Assembly (NCBI GenBank): GCA_904066235.2
Contig: CAJFCV020000002.1
Location: 5,642,001 to 5,706,000, forward strand
DNA: 64,000 nt
Direction: 5' to 3'
Source of the DNA: Bursaphelenchus xylophilus
Lineage: Eukaryota; Nematoda; Chromadorea; Rhabditida; Aphelenchoididae
The first letter of the stretch is position 1. Each line of letters begins with the position of its first letter. Positions 51,777 to 63,109 of this stretch are shown one piece after another. A program made the position numbers and the translations under genes. The notes beneath the pieces were generated by a model, which saw nothing but the letters and a program-made list of their open reading frames with translations, made no database searches and was not told the origin of the DNA.

Positions 51777-52924
51777 CGCCGGATATCGGAACGTATAAAA
51801 CGGCCATGTCGATACAACTTTCTGATCAGATTATTTATTTATTTGCATTGAGATTCTTTGTTTGTTCGCTCATTTTTATTCCTTTTCACACTAATTTGGT
51901 GCTCTTTAATGCCAAAAAGTTTGATTAGGTTTCCAGGGAATTGAAATATATTCCCCGGGGGGTTTCGATGGGATTAAGGGAGATGAAAATGGCAGGTTCA
52001 ACACTCAGTTTAATTAAAATTAATATGGTCTTCGTGAGAGAGTATCATCTTTTGCGCTTCTTTCCTCTCGCTCTCGTGTTCTCGACTATTTTACGCTTTC
52101 AATTATTGTTTGCAAAGTCACATCTTCTCTGCTCAGAGGGCATTTTGTATTTCCTTTCACAATTAACTGGCCCATTGGCCCTTGGGGCATCAAGGAAGGC
52201 GTTGAAGGGAACGGTCAGAAGAGCCGAGTTTGTTTACAGACCCCAAACCGCGGTGCATGAGAAGGGTTTTCCGAACAGTCCCGTTTTTTGAATTTTCAAA
52301 ATGAAAGGCGATATCTTATACGACGAAAAATTTTCTCAAAATTTTCAGAATGCAAGCTTTAACAGTCACTTGAAACCATGCTTCGCCAGCACAAAAACTT
52401 CATTTATAGTCGCAGTATGGGTTTCGTTAGACAAAAAAGCGAAAAAATCATTTTATTTTCCCCAGCTGACAACGTTCCACCCCAAACACAACAAGAAACC
52501 CCCGATTAGACCAATTAAAGAATACCAGTGATACTCTGAACACAACAGATCATTCGAAATAAACGGGATGCCCCAGGATGGGTGTTTTGTTTCGGCGTAG
52601 GCTTTGTCGAGGAGGATGGGAGCGGCGTTTATCGAATTTCAACAAATGAATTTTTAAGCCAGGCAATTGTTGGGTCGGTTCGGAGCCGAAGCCGGACCCA
52701 GCCCCATCTCAGCTTCGAATTGGAGTCACTTCTTTGGGTCCAGATTACCCGCAGGGCATCGGGGTTCTTGGCCCGGCTGGCCTGCCTTCCCTTTCCCTGG
52801 CCCTCCTAGGAACCCCGGGAATTCCCAAAACCCTTCTCGCGGCCCCAAAAAAAGGCTCTCGAGAGTCTTTCTTTCACCTGAGGCACTCGGCTTCATTTTC
52901 CCACTTTCAGCTTATGCTCGGGAC
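51777..52924. other. Divergent intergenic stretch
   Basis: 1.15 kb between the Stum-like gene (-) and the tandem four-TM genes (+). No gene seen. A trans-splice-like acceptor ccactttcag at 52901-52910 lies just before the first four-TM start. Confidence 0.45.
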
Positions 52925-53479
52925 ATGATATCCATGCGTTCGGCCACCTGGACCGTCGCCATTGTGGAGTTGGTGATGTCTTGCGTTACCATCGTCTCCT
53001 CCTTGGCCATTGTCTCGGCCGAATTCAATTCGGTCACCATGAATGGGAATCCCTTCAAGCCCAGGTGAGTGAGATGTAAACTGAATTGTCATCAAGACTA
53101 AACTTGTAGTATTCCGGCGGTGGGCGCGTGTCTAATGAGTTTTTGTTTGGTCCTGACGATAATCTGGGCCATGTTCGGACTCTCGGGCCAGAAGCCGTCA
53201 ATGCTTCTCCCTCACATTATCTGTTCTGTAAGTGCTTCTGTCATCTAATTATTTATTTGCAAGTCTTCTTGCATATGACATATTACGATTTCCGTTCTTC
53301 AGATGGTCGCTCTTGTTTTCCACGCTACTCTCAGCACCTACTGGCTGAAGGAGTGGATTCGGCAAGAAAAGGCGGTGAATGGGGACTGGCTCATCTCCCT
53401 GGTGGTCAGCTCCCTCTTCCAATGCGCACTCTTCAGTGCAATTCTGGTTGAATGTCGTTGTTATCGCCGCATGGACTGA
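52925..53479 (+). CDS. Four-TM protein, unit A of a tandem cluster
   Basis: Exons 52925-53064, 53110-53227 and 53303-53479, 144 aa. Four hydrophobic helices: VAIVELVMSCVTIVSSLAIV, VGACLMSFCLVLTIIWAMFG, HIICSMVALVFHATLSTYWL and LISLVVSSLFQCALFSAILV. Both ends short and polar. The middle exon is 118 nt with phase 2 entry and phase 0 exit, exactly as in the next two units. No named family recognised; tetraspan proteins of this size are common in nematodes. Confidence 0.8.
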
Positions 53480-53560
53480 AAAGGCGACGCGTGCGTTGTC
53501 TCCATGACAACCGGCGCAAAGGCGCTTGGGAAAGCGCGTCAAAGGTCTTTGACCTGAGGG

Positions 53561-53575
53561 GTTGTTTTTGGACAG
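53561..53575 (+). promoter_or_regulatory. Putative intercistronic trans-splice acceptor (unit A to B)
   Basis: gttgtttttggacag lies one base before the ATG of unit B, and 97 bp separate the stop of A from that ATG. This is the spacing typical of nematode operons with SL2-type trans-splicing. Confidence 0.6.
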
Positions 53576-53576
53576 G

Positions 53577-54081
53577 ATGTATGACTATCAAGTGGTCCTG
53601 GCTCTGGAGATGATTGTGCTCATCGCGGGGGAGACCGGTATTGCTATGGTTCACGGATGGACTGAGGGCATCGGATACTCCATGAAGGGATATTACACTC
53701 CACTGTAAGACAAACTAGCAGTCATTTAAATTTACCGTGTATTAGATGGACTTGTGCCGTTTTAATGGTCCTTCTTTTCCTCCTGATCATCTCATTGTTC
53801 TTCGTTTTCATCGGATTACATTTTAATTACCCTGGGATCATTCAACACCATTCCTTTGCCCTGGTGAGTGATTTCTAATAAACAAACCATCCATCCTTTT
53901 CCAGGCCTTCAGTTTCCCCGTCGCTTTGTGTGTTGTGATTGCCGGAATAGCAACTGGAGGTCCATTTTTAGTTGCATTCCTCGTTGTTCTCTATTTTGGG
54001 GCCCTTCTTCCGTTTGCGTATATCTACGCATCGCATGAATGGACCACAACGGACATAAAAGACCTGGAAGGACAGGCCTAG
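53577..54081 (+). CDS. Four-TM protein, unit B of a tandem cluster
   Basis: Exons 53577-53704, 53746-53863 and 53905-54081, 140 aa. Helices: VVLALEMIVLIAGETGIAMV, WTCAVLMVLLFLLIISLFFV, FSFPVALCVVIAGIATGGP and FLVAFLVVLYFGALLPFAYI. Same exon plan as unit A (118-nt middle exon, 177-nt last exon). The last exon overlaps the start of unit C by 43 nt in another frame. An alternative splice (donor at 54018, acceptor at 54093-54094) would instead join B and C into one eight-TM protein in frame. Confidence 0.7.
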
Positions 54082-54605
54082 ACTTACCGGCCAGCCAGAA
54101 TAAAGGATGGACTTACTTCTTCGGATTCGTTCAATTAATGTTTGTGGTAGTTCAATTGGGGTGGCTGAGCTCAGCCATCATCAAGGATGCTAATTTCTTC
54201 TATGATCCGATGATCAAGTAAGAAAATTTATATTATACTTGACGTCGCTTCCAGATATCTGATACTATTCTTCTGGATCATCGATTTCCTTTGGTTTCTA
54301 CTTATCTGGATACTCTTAGCAGGGATTTTGAATAATCAACCTCAACTTATTTTAATTCATCTTATTTATTGCGTAAGTTATTTTATTTTCCAAAAAGTCG
54401 TGCCGGGAGAAATTTAAGTTAGCGTATTTTATGATTTCAGATTTTCCTAATTGCCCTGAACACAGTTGCTTTATTTTTTATCGTCTTAGATGCGAATAAT
54501 ATGGCCATCTCGCTTAATATAATCACTCTTTTTATATTAATCATGTCTGGATACCATGAAAATGTGTGTTACCGACTAATGAAGAATGACAATTACTATT
54601 TATGA
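54039..54605 (+). CDS. Four-TM protein, unit C of a tandem cluster
   Basis: Exons 54039-54217, 54255-54372 and 54441-54605, 153 aa. Helices: YFFGFVQLMFVVVQLGWLSS, LILFFWIIDFLWFLLIWILL, LIHLIYCIFLIALNTVALFF and ISLNIITLFILIMSGY. The 118-nt middle exon is conserved. The start codon lies inside unit B, and the first 20 residues (Asn/Lys/Gly-rich) may not be real if B and C are joined by splicing. AATAAA follows the stop at 54608. The stop is 43 bp from the stop of the convergent gene. Confidence 0.7.
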
Positions 54606-54648
54606 GTAATAAAAATCAGAAAAAATAAATAATTATTGTCTTTATCGT

Positions 54649-55407
54649 TTATTCATCCCGGTCCTTGTCTAACGGGAGGTCCAAAGGTTCCATCTTGTCC
54701 TTCTGAGTCTCTTTCAAGTATAAAACGTGGAACATCAGCCATTCACAGATCGTTACAATCACCAAAAAGTACATTATGATGTTCAGAAGACCGTAATCCA
54801 TGAAATCAGACGGTGGAGAGATCCTGGAAGTTGTCCAAATATCCGCCCAAGAGACCCTCAGGATGTATAATATCAAATAAATGGAGGACAAGCCTAAAAT
54901 GGGATGATTTCTAGTCATCCAGGATTACCTGCCAGATTGAAAAAACAAGGAACAAAGTCGAGAGGACTCAAGCATTCAAACTGACGATGAACCAGAGAAA
55001 TAAGATGGATAAATTGGAGAAGAATTATCCAAAAAGATTGAAAGGCCAGCGAATAAAACACATTTCTTCGAGGAATACACAGACTAGAATCCTTTGAAGT
55101 TGTCGTAAAGACCTCTACTTTCCACCAATCACGACTTTGTTCGGGAGAACAGAGGAGATTGGCCTCCAGATTTATCGGATAACAGACAAATCCATTGTTC
55201 TTCTTCAAAGATCTGCAAGAATTCATGCATAAAGTAGTGGAACAAGAAAGTCTAACAACTTTGTACTTACCTTCGGAGTTCATGAGGAACTCTTTGACCA
55301 GTGGACCAACAAATTTGGGAAGGATCCAAGAGAATATTCCAAAAATAAATGATCGAGGTCAAGAGGATCAGCTTGAAGAAGAGGGCGGAGAACAACGTGA
55401 GTCTCAT
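54649..55407 (-). CDS. Multi-pass membrane protein with Cys-containing loop
   Basis: Exons (minus) 55407-55271, 55212-54929 and 54893-54649, 221 aa, phases close. TM1 at the N-terminus (LFSALFFKLILLTSIIYFW), a loop of about 75 residues with several Cys (ICWS, FVCYP, LLCSPE, SSLCIP), TM2 (VFYSLAFQSFWIILLQFIHL), TM3 (VPCFFNLAGLSSIYLILYIL) and TM4 (LLNIIMYFLVIVTICEWLMF), with an acidic cytoplasmic tail. The layout (large first loop, four helices) is claudin-like, but no W-GLW-C-C motif was seen. It is the last gene of a close minus-strand series, 128 bp after ERMP1. Confidence 0.7.
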
Positions 55408-55535
55408 ATTATTTATTCACAGTCGAAATGAAATCACAAAACCCGTACGATAGAAAAATTAGAATACGTAAGAAATGTGGACACGTGGAATAATTGAATA
55501 ATGGCTGATATAATAACTCTGGGAATTTGAATAAG

Positions 55536-58500
55536 TTAGAAAAGATGGGCCACCAATTCACAGGAGCCGCCGATCATCGTGATAGCCCATTTCCAATAGC
55601 CGACGGCTACGTGGGGAGTCTGACGTCGGGTGTTGATGAGGGCGCGGAGTTGGAATAAGGTCGGTGAGTTCTGATATCGACCTAAAACAAGACCATTACG
55701 TCAAAATATTCTATAACAAATCGTCAAACAATATACACAGTAATCCAGAAAACACTTACCATGAGCGTAGTGAGTCGCTACCGATAACTCTAGCGAGGGT
55801 ACCTTATCCGCTTTTTTGTCATCTTCTTCTTTCTGCAGAACAACCCAAAAACGACGCTCTTCTGGTCTCTCGAATCCATAAGTTAAGAAAACAAAGTAAG
55901 TATCTCTCCTGCCAAAAGTAGAGTGATCCAGTTTCGTGAAAGACCATTCCTTGATCTGATATCCATTAAGAGGAGTGATATGATAAGACATTTTATCCAC
56001 GCCTCCCTTCACAACAAAAGACATATTCACCGTTCTTCCATTATCCGATATGATCTTGTTATCCATGAGAACATAAAGAGGGTTGGGAAGGGTGGGTGGT
56101 TGTGGCAGAGGGACCCATCGAGCAGTTCTAAATCATTATTGTATTACATAACAATCAATTACAGTAATATTGTAAACAAAAGTTAAACCAACTCTGGAGG
56201 AATGACTTCGTGAATGGCAGTGTAATATGGGAGCTGGCAGTACTCATCTTTGGTGTTGGAACAATTGGGACGATCGCTGCCTTGAAGGAAAGTGTGCTGG
56301 GGGAGATCATCTACTCCACGATAATCGAAAGATTGCACGAAAAGACCATTATCCGAGGACTGGAGCACTCCATCAAATCCATAAATTGATCTCTTGGCAT
56401 GCTAAACAAGAGTATTGCATCTAAAAAAATTATCCCACCAAAGCCAAGATCCGACGCAATCTTGGGAGACCATCATCCGACCATTTATATGGAACCCCAA
56501 TGTTTGTGGTGGCTGTAATCACAAAGAAAAGGATGAATGCGGCCACAGAACTCTTCAGAAGGAAGTCCATTCGACGACTAATGTATACCAGATTACTCTG
56601 AATTCATTATCAGTCATCGATTGTAACACCTACAGTGAAAAGAACAAAAGTCCAGGCGGTGATTAGAGACAAAGGCATCATGATGAATTCGGGATTTATA
56701 GCATTACCCATTCGACCCATCACGGGGACAAAGAAGTCGAAGAACAACATGACTGCATAACTGACAAAGCTGATAACTGGCAGGAGGCAGATCCATTGGG
56801 TAAAGAGCACTCTTTCTGGAGTCAAGGCTGAAAAAATCATACTTTATTAAATAAACTTACGTTTTCTGGAGAATTTGGAGAATAAGAAGATGAAAGGATC
56901 TCTGAGAAGAGGGAAAAGGACATGAAGGAGGATAAAGAAAGAACTGGCAAGGCCCTTGGCAGTCATGAACATCAAAATTGACGCCCAGAATACAAGAACG
57001 GAGTCATAATGGATCAATTCTTGGCGGAGAGGCTGAAATATGTAAGCCATTACACAATATGAACAGCAAATTACTTACATTCCACTCTTTTTTGTTCTTC
57101 TTCATCCTCTCCGAGATATAAGAGTGGGTCCAACAACCGGAGATCAACATGGGGACGATGTAGACGGGAAAGACCAACTCGGGCATCGCATACCAACAAA
57201 GAATCATCCCACAGAGATGGATAGCGCCAACAATTAACAAACCAACAATCAGCATGGACAAAAAGGCCAAAAGATTGTGACCAAAAGCTGAGAGGAGATC
57301 AATGGGAGAGTAAATTCCCTTAACCAATCTGAATCCAATCATGAAGAGAACCACTAGGATGACGGTGTAATTCACAATATTGCCTAAAACATGTTACTTA
57401 TAGACCTTATTCTTACCAGTTCCAATCTCATAGAACACAGTCCTCAGTCCGATCACATCAAAGAAGACCCATTTGTTCTCTTCGTTGAAATTGGCAGGCT
57501 TTTCCAAATAAGGCGACTTCAGCAGTGCCTGAGTAACAGCCAGAACATTATCACCCGCTCTCTGGATGGAACCGGCCGTGATTGCAGCGGCCTTATCAAA
57601 CTCGGTGTGATAGACCCATCCATTCCGATGGTAGGCTATATCTAATCCAGATAACCTACCGTAATCTCTGAGGACTCGGAAGTCGGTGTCTGATGGAATG
57701 ATCCCTGACTGGAAGATCTCTTGAGCGATTACGCTACAATGTGGATGCGGGGCATTGTCGAGATAGGCCTTCAGAATCCAGGAATCGCCGGGCCCTGCTT
57801 GAAATAGGATTTCGCGGCCACCAGAGCCCGTTCCTTCAAGATTAATGAAAGCTCGAATGTCATGTCTCCAGGGATGTTGAGTGATGAATCCATGGGATGC
57901 TTGGAGGAAGTTCTCTTCAGCACCGTTGAACAGAAAGATCACGTCATTCTCCAGTTCTGTTGGTCGTTTCGAGAGCACTTCCAATGTTTCGATCATTATG
58001 GCACAAGATACCTAAACAAATGTATTTCCATAATTGGACACTCACTGCATCATCAGTTGCTCCGGGAGTATCAGGAAGAGTATCAAAATGGCAATTGAGA
58101 AGAACTGCGTGATGACTATGCTTCTTTTTTGATCCAATCCTGACCAAAACGTTAGTAATCTTGTGATAACAAAGGGTAAAAGATGATAGGAACTTCAGAT
58201 TGAAACAGCCAACAGGCCGTTGCACGTCAAATTCAAGTCGATTGACATTGGTTCTTTCAAAGGACTGCTTGATCTGCCCAATCTTGTCACTCAGTATTTT
58301 GAAGGCATCCACCTGCAAGCCAAATAATCCTTCGTTATAATATTACCTCAAGCGCCTGGGAACCACTGGGTCGAGGGCCCAATGAAGTGATCTTATTTAG
58401 TATTTCCCTAGCCCGAACTTCACTGAATTGTTCGAACTGATCTGCCGGTAAAACATCCGGCAGTCGACGATCTTGGAATACAACCAATCCATAAAGGATT

Positions 58501-58701
58501 GCGAGAGCGGCGACAGTAATCAACCAATGTTTGAAGCCAAGGGTATCCTTTTATTAAAAGTGGATGAGCCAAAAATCTACTTACCTTCTCCCTCCGATCT
58601 TTCTCCACCAAATCCCTGAAGGACCCTTCGACTCTGTCCAGCAGTTCGGAGGCCTCCTTGCTATCTGCCGGCCGTCTCCGCGACCTCAGGTTACTAGCCA
58701 T
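55536..58701 (-). CDS. ERMP1: ERMP1-like ER membrane metallopeptidase (M28)
   Basis: Eleven exons (minus): 58701-58585, 58547-58347, 58312-58046, 58011-57417, 57383-57079, 57032-56861, 56827-56634, 56597-56439, 56401-56193, 56127-55760 and 55681-55536, 910 aa (human ERMP1 is 904). One N-terminal TM (about 46-62) leads into an M28 peptidase domain (about 75-400) with zinc-binding [18 protein letters not shown], catalytic Glu pair in [14 protein letters not shown] and VYHTEFDK. At least six TM helices and a lumenal C-terminal domain follow. All metal ligands expected for M28 appear intact. The ATG is 2 nt behind the acceptor tttatacag, a probable trans-splice site. Confidence 0.93.
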
Positions 58702-58703
58702 AC

Positions 58704-58716
58704 CTGTATAAAAGAT
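58704..58716 (-). promoter_or_regulatory. Putative trans-splice acceptor of ERMP1
   Basis: The minus strand reads cttttatacag immediately before gtATG. The preceding same-strand gene ends 289 bp upstream, so a downstream operon position is plausible. Confidence 0.5.
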
Positions 58717-58990
58717 GAGGTTGCATGCATAAGAATAGATCGCTCACGTCGTGATAGCGCCAACAAAGGTATCTCTTTTTCGATCCAATTCGGATCCATA
58801 AAATCGGCCGAAAACTTGAAGGGTTTCATTCTTCATTTACATTTGCATATCACGAATAATAAAATAGAACAAAAACAATAATAAAGAAGGGGGGAAGAGA
58901 TGCAGGAGGTTCAGTTCAACTGAGTCAGGGCCCGATTCCCGGAGGTGGAAACAGGAAGAGTCGAAAATCGGCAATCTTTTGTGCTGAGCT

Positions 58991-60355
58991 TTAATACCGC
59001 CGTCTGAAAAGGGAACAATTTATATAGTGACATAGTCAGACGGTGTCCTTAACATTATGATGCCCTCACCTGTCGTAATCCCTTGAACTTCGCTGTCGCC
59101 GGTCCGGAGACCGAGAACGATGGCGTCTGCGGGGAGACTTGCTGAATAATAAAATCATTAAAATTAATCTTTTGGAAAAGGAAGATCAACTTTTTGGAAG
59201 TTGAATATCAAAAAATGTACTGGAATAAAAAAAATGAAAGGGAAGAGGCATAAAGTCTAAAGCAAAATGCTCATAAGTGCAGTTATCTACAAGAATAGTA
59301 CATTCTCACCTTCTGTCGCGTCTTCTATCCCGCTCGCTTCGGTCTCGGTCCGACCGTTCACGATCCCGGTCTCTGTCTCGACGATCCTTCTCGCGATCAG
59401 TTCTCGAGCCTCGTTGTTGCTCATAATTCTCTCGTTTGGCTTTTCTCCTTTCCTCAATTACCTTCTTCATTTCTTCGTACTTCTCCCGGATCTCCACCAT
59501 ACCAAGATGCATCTTTCCTCCATAATGATCTGCCAGGCGAGATTCGTGATCGAGGACGTTCAACTGGGCTCCGCAAGCTTCACAAACCCTCAAACGTTGT
59601 TGATAAGGCTGTCCACCTCTAATATCACTCTAAAAGGACATTTTCGATTAATTGAAACATTTCCATACCTCGAGTTCCTGTTTCTTTCTTTGCAATTCCC
59701 CGATTGTTCGGCTTAGTTCGACAGATTCATGCACCTTTCCTTCGTTTCCTAAAGTTTCCATTTCCACAAGTGTAGTAGCAATCTTTTCGTTAAGTTCGTT
59801 GATCTTCTGCGCCTAAAAAAATAAATCGAAAAAATACAATAACCTACTTTCATAAAGTCGTGAGTGTCTGAAAGATTCTCGGAATCTTTTTTGATTTTTT
59901 CCCGCACCTTCTCGACCTCATGGTCTATCGTTTTGACCGCTTCTTCTAACGCATCAAACGCCTGTAATTCAAGAGTAAGTGTAAAATAAGGTAAAATTAT
60001 AAAAAAAGAACGACGTACGACTTCAGACTTTCTTGGAAGGATCAAAAAAGAAGGAATGTAAGCTCTACAACTTTGAGGTCTGCCCGTAATTAAGTCGACT
60101 TACCTCGATCTCATAGTAATGTTGTTTGTTCTCCTGGGCTTTCTGATAGTCGGCCCGATGGGCCGGTTCATGCATCTTACGGCATGACACTGTATTCTCC
60201 AACCTGGTATCTGTTAGTATTTCCCGCGGACAACAATCCAAAAGATAAGCGCGGCAGACGGAGTGGTGGTCGTATGGAGGAAGATTACGTCCTTCTTCCT
60301 CGGCCCTCTGGCCACCCATCAGCTGGGCGATCATTTCGCGCATCACATCCGTCAT
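58991..60355 (-). CDS. LUC7L: LUC7-like U1 snRNP splicing factor
   Basis: Exons (minus) 60355-60104, 59961-59848, 59812-59669, 59629-59310, 59141-59070 and 59003-58991, 304 aa; the last coding exon is only 13 nt. LUC7 layout: MREMIAQLMGGQR start, CCCH finger (VCRAYLLDCCPREI...SCRKMHEPAHRADY), coiled coil (about 85-165), C2H2 finger (RVCEACGAQL, DHYGGKMHLGM) and an Arg/Asp/Arg/Glu then Arg/Ser-rich tail. The family binds U1 snRNP and helps choose 5' splice sites. Confidence 0.93.
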
Positions 60356-60760
60356 TGTAACTAGTAGAGTGACAACGACTTATAATACAAGCGGTTAAAA
60401 CAACTATTTCCAATAAAAATTTCAAGCCAAAAAAAAACAAAACAGAAATTCCGCCAGAGAAACAGAAAAATCCTTGGCATTCTGCAACACACAAGAAAGT
60501 TGGCTACACACTACAAAGACAAGCAACTTATCATAGGAAGAGTACGACGACTCAGATTTAAACTTTGCATACACTTCGTGCATAGACCACATATCAGTTC
60601 TTGAAAACTTCAGCTCGTTTTTTGAAGGGACAGCCGAGGTATTCACCAAATTACCCACTCCCCAAAAATTCCCCTGGCATACCATGGTATACCACACAAA
60701 AAAAAAGCCCTCAACAACTAAAAACTATGTTTAATCATTGTAAATTGTAAAAATGATAAA
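60356..60760. other. Spacer within minus-strand gene series
   Basis: 405 bp between the proline-rich gene stop and the LUC7-like start. Open frames here (60422-60697) show no domain. Confidence 0.45.
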
Positions 60761-62851
60761 TTAGACAATCTCAGGTTTTACTTCTTCTTTTATTTCAAAA
60801 TCATTCGAAGCCGTATTATCTCCAACGTCTTCTGACTTGGCGTTATCTCCTGAAGCGTCAAGAGTTGGTCTAAATTCTGTCTCTGAGAAACTTTTTTCTG
60901 GCGTCTTGGCTGCAGCTGGAGAAGCCGTGCTCAGATTCTGAGTGGGAGTCGATGAGTTTGATGGCTTTGTCTTCTGTTTTGGCTGTCTTCTCGTCTGATT
61001 TATCCTGGGCACGAAGCCAGGAGGATGCTCGATAGACATTAACGGGACTGGTTTGTTCGGCATCACCGTATGTTTGATCTGGGGAGGTGGAATTGAGAAT
61101 GGAGACGAGGCCGAAGCTATTGAACCCGGGACATTGGGCGTGGACTGCGGCTTCGGACCTAATAACGATTCCATTACAGGCGGTGGGACTTTCAGATTTG
61201 GAGGTGGTACTGCCAAATTCGGAGGGGGAACCTTGACATTTGGTGGAGGAAGATTCAAACTTGGAGGTGGTAAAGATAAGTTAGGCGGAGGAACATTCAG
61301 ATTTGGTGGCGGTAGGTTAGGAGGAGGAACAGAAGTGTTCACAAGGCTGCTGAGGAGCGAAGGCTTTATGCTTTGACGGAATGCTGAGACCGGTGATATC
61401 CTCCCGGAGGCGCCGGAAGATGAGATCGGGACAGAAGACGCATCGGGAGGGGGTTGATGTAGTGAAGGTGGGGGAACAGAAGTGTCCAAGGGCTTTGGTT
61501 TTATGGATGCCAATGATGGAGGAGGCTGACTCATGTTAGGAGGCGGCAATTCCACATTTGGTGGGGGTTTGTCAAATGTGATAATCTTTGGTTGGGATGA
61601 AGAGGCTGGTGGAACGTCACTGTGGAATTCATTCGATGGAATATTGTTGGTCAATGGATCGATCGGTGGAATCACGGTCGATCCGTTCTCTTGGGATCCG
61701 TTCTGAAACGTAAATTAATATAGTTACCTTCCTATGCGATGCAGACAGCAATGGCTAATACTTACCGATTGGTGCTCAGGCTGTGGAGGTAGGAATCCCC
61801 GAAGTTCCATAGGAATGTGCTTAACCAATGGATCCCACGAAGAATCGATTTGTCCAATCAATGGCGTCTCTGGAGGGGGCAAGAGATCAACCGCCGGTAA
61901 TTTGATTGCACTTGTTTGCACATTTACATCATAAGGATCTAAAAATCACAAAATAAGTTTAAGTAATATTTACCGATCTCGGCCTTTACTGGGACCACTT
62001 CATCCATGCTTGGAGGGCAATTGCGCAGTTGTTCCAACTTTATTCTCTCATCTGGAGTCATAACATGCTCGAGATCAGTTAGCAGTTGGATCTCTTGATC
62101 ACAAATCTGCCTAACTTCTTTTGTTAATTCAATTCTGTTCCCAGTTAGTTCTTCCCTTCTATCATTGAACTCCTTCATCACATCTAGAACCTCCAAAACA
62201 TCCTCCATACCAAGTTGAGAGATATCTGTTGGCGGAATAGACAAAAGAAGATCAAATGCGACTGTTATTGGCATAGTCTTTACATGCCGGATCGCCTTTA
62301 TAAGAGGATGAGTTAGTTTACTGTCCAATTCAGGGGTTGTTGGGCCATTTCGAGGCTTGAATGTAGTGCGACGAACATGATTTTCACTACATTAATAAGA
62401 ATCTATGAAACAAATGAATCTTACTTGTAATGACACTTTGCATGAGACTCAGATTTCTTGTCGTTATCTGCACCTGTTGAATATCGTCGCTTTTTAACTC
62501 TTCTGGGAGAAGGTTTGGGTGAATCCTTTTCTGATGTCGAAGATATCTCCCCATCACTTTCCGCCAATGATTTGTCCGACTTTTCGGTGGCTATCGCCGC
62601 TGATTCGGTACCAATAAAAGTCTCCGTGCCTTCATCGGTGGGTGGCCCGTTTAAAACAGATGTAGAAGGTTCTGTTACCTCGGGTGGTGTAACTGAATAA
62701 GATTAACATATAGTATTAACAAAAAAACTGTCAAATAAGACTAAAAGTTCGCACCTGGTCCTCGTTCGAAGTGGCCATTGTGTTCAGCTGCAAAGTTGAG
62801 TTCGGCATTCTCCATCATAATCGACGCCTCCTCGGCGAATTCGTCAGACAT
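60761..62851 (-). CDS. Proline-rich nuclear-type protein with PPPNL repeats
   Basis: Exons (minus) 62851-62755, 62692-62425, 62386-61974, 61938-61766 and 61702-60761, 630 aa, phases close. The N-terminal 115 residues are acidic then basic with a likely nuclear signal (RRVKKRRY). A helical region of about 130 residues follows (about 125-255). The last 370 residues are Pro-rich, with at least ten PPPNL/PPPSL-type units spaced 5-8 residues (about 400-490), each preceded by V, L or N. No named domain recognised. Such short Pro-rich repeats often bind WW, SH3 or EVH1-type partners. It heads a series with a splicing factor, which suggests but does not prove an RNA-processing role. Confidence 0.75.
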
Positions 62852-63109
62852 ACTTGAACTAACTCTCTTTTACAGCCAAGTATACTCTGTAAAACTACCG
62901 AAAACTTCAAAGTCGGGATTTTTAGATTCGCTTGGATAAAAGCTCCAAAAATTATTCATCTACGTCTCAGCACGATCAATTGCTACGCCAAGGAAAGGGA
63001 TATACTTGACTCGAGTCATGTCTTTTTTCGTGGGAAACAAAATAAAATTATTTTACGTAAAATTACCGATTTTTGTTCTTTGTTGTTGTTACTATAATTA
63101 ATAATAAAA
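62852..63109. promoter_or_regulatory. Divergent promoter (proline-rich gene / UTP20)
   Basis: 258 bp between opposed start codons. On the minus side ttttacag lies about 40 nt before the ATG. AT-rich next to the UTP20 start. Confidence 0.45.

Noticed and set aside
61053..61376. Gly-rich 107-codon frame on +
   Set aside because: Antisense reading of the PPPNL repeat array in the minus-strand gene.
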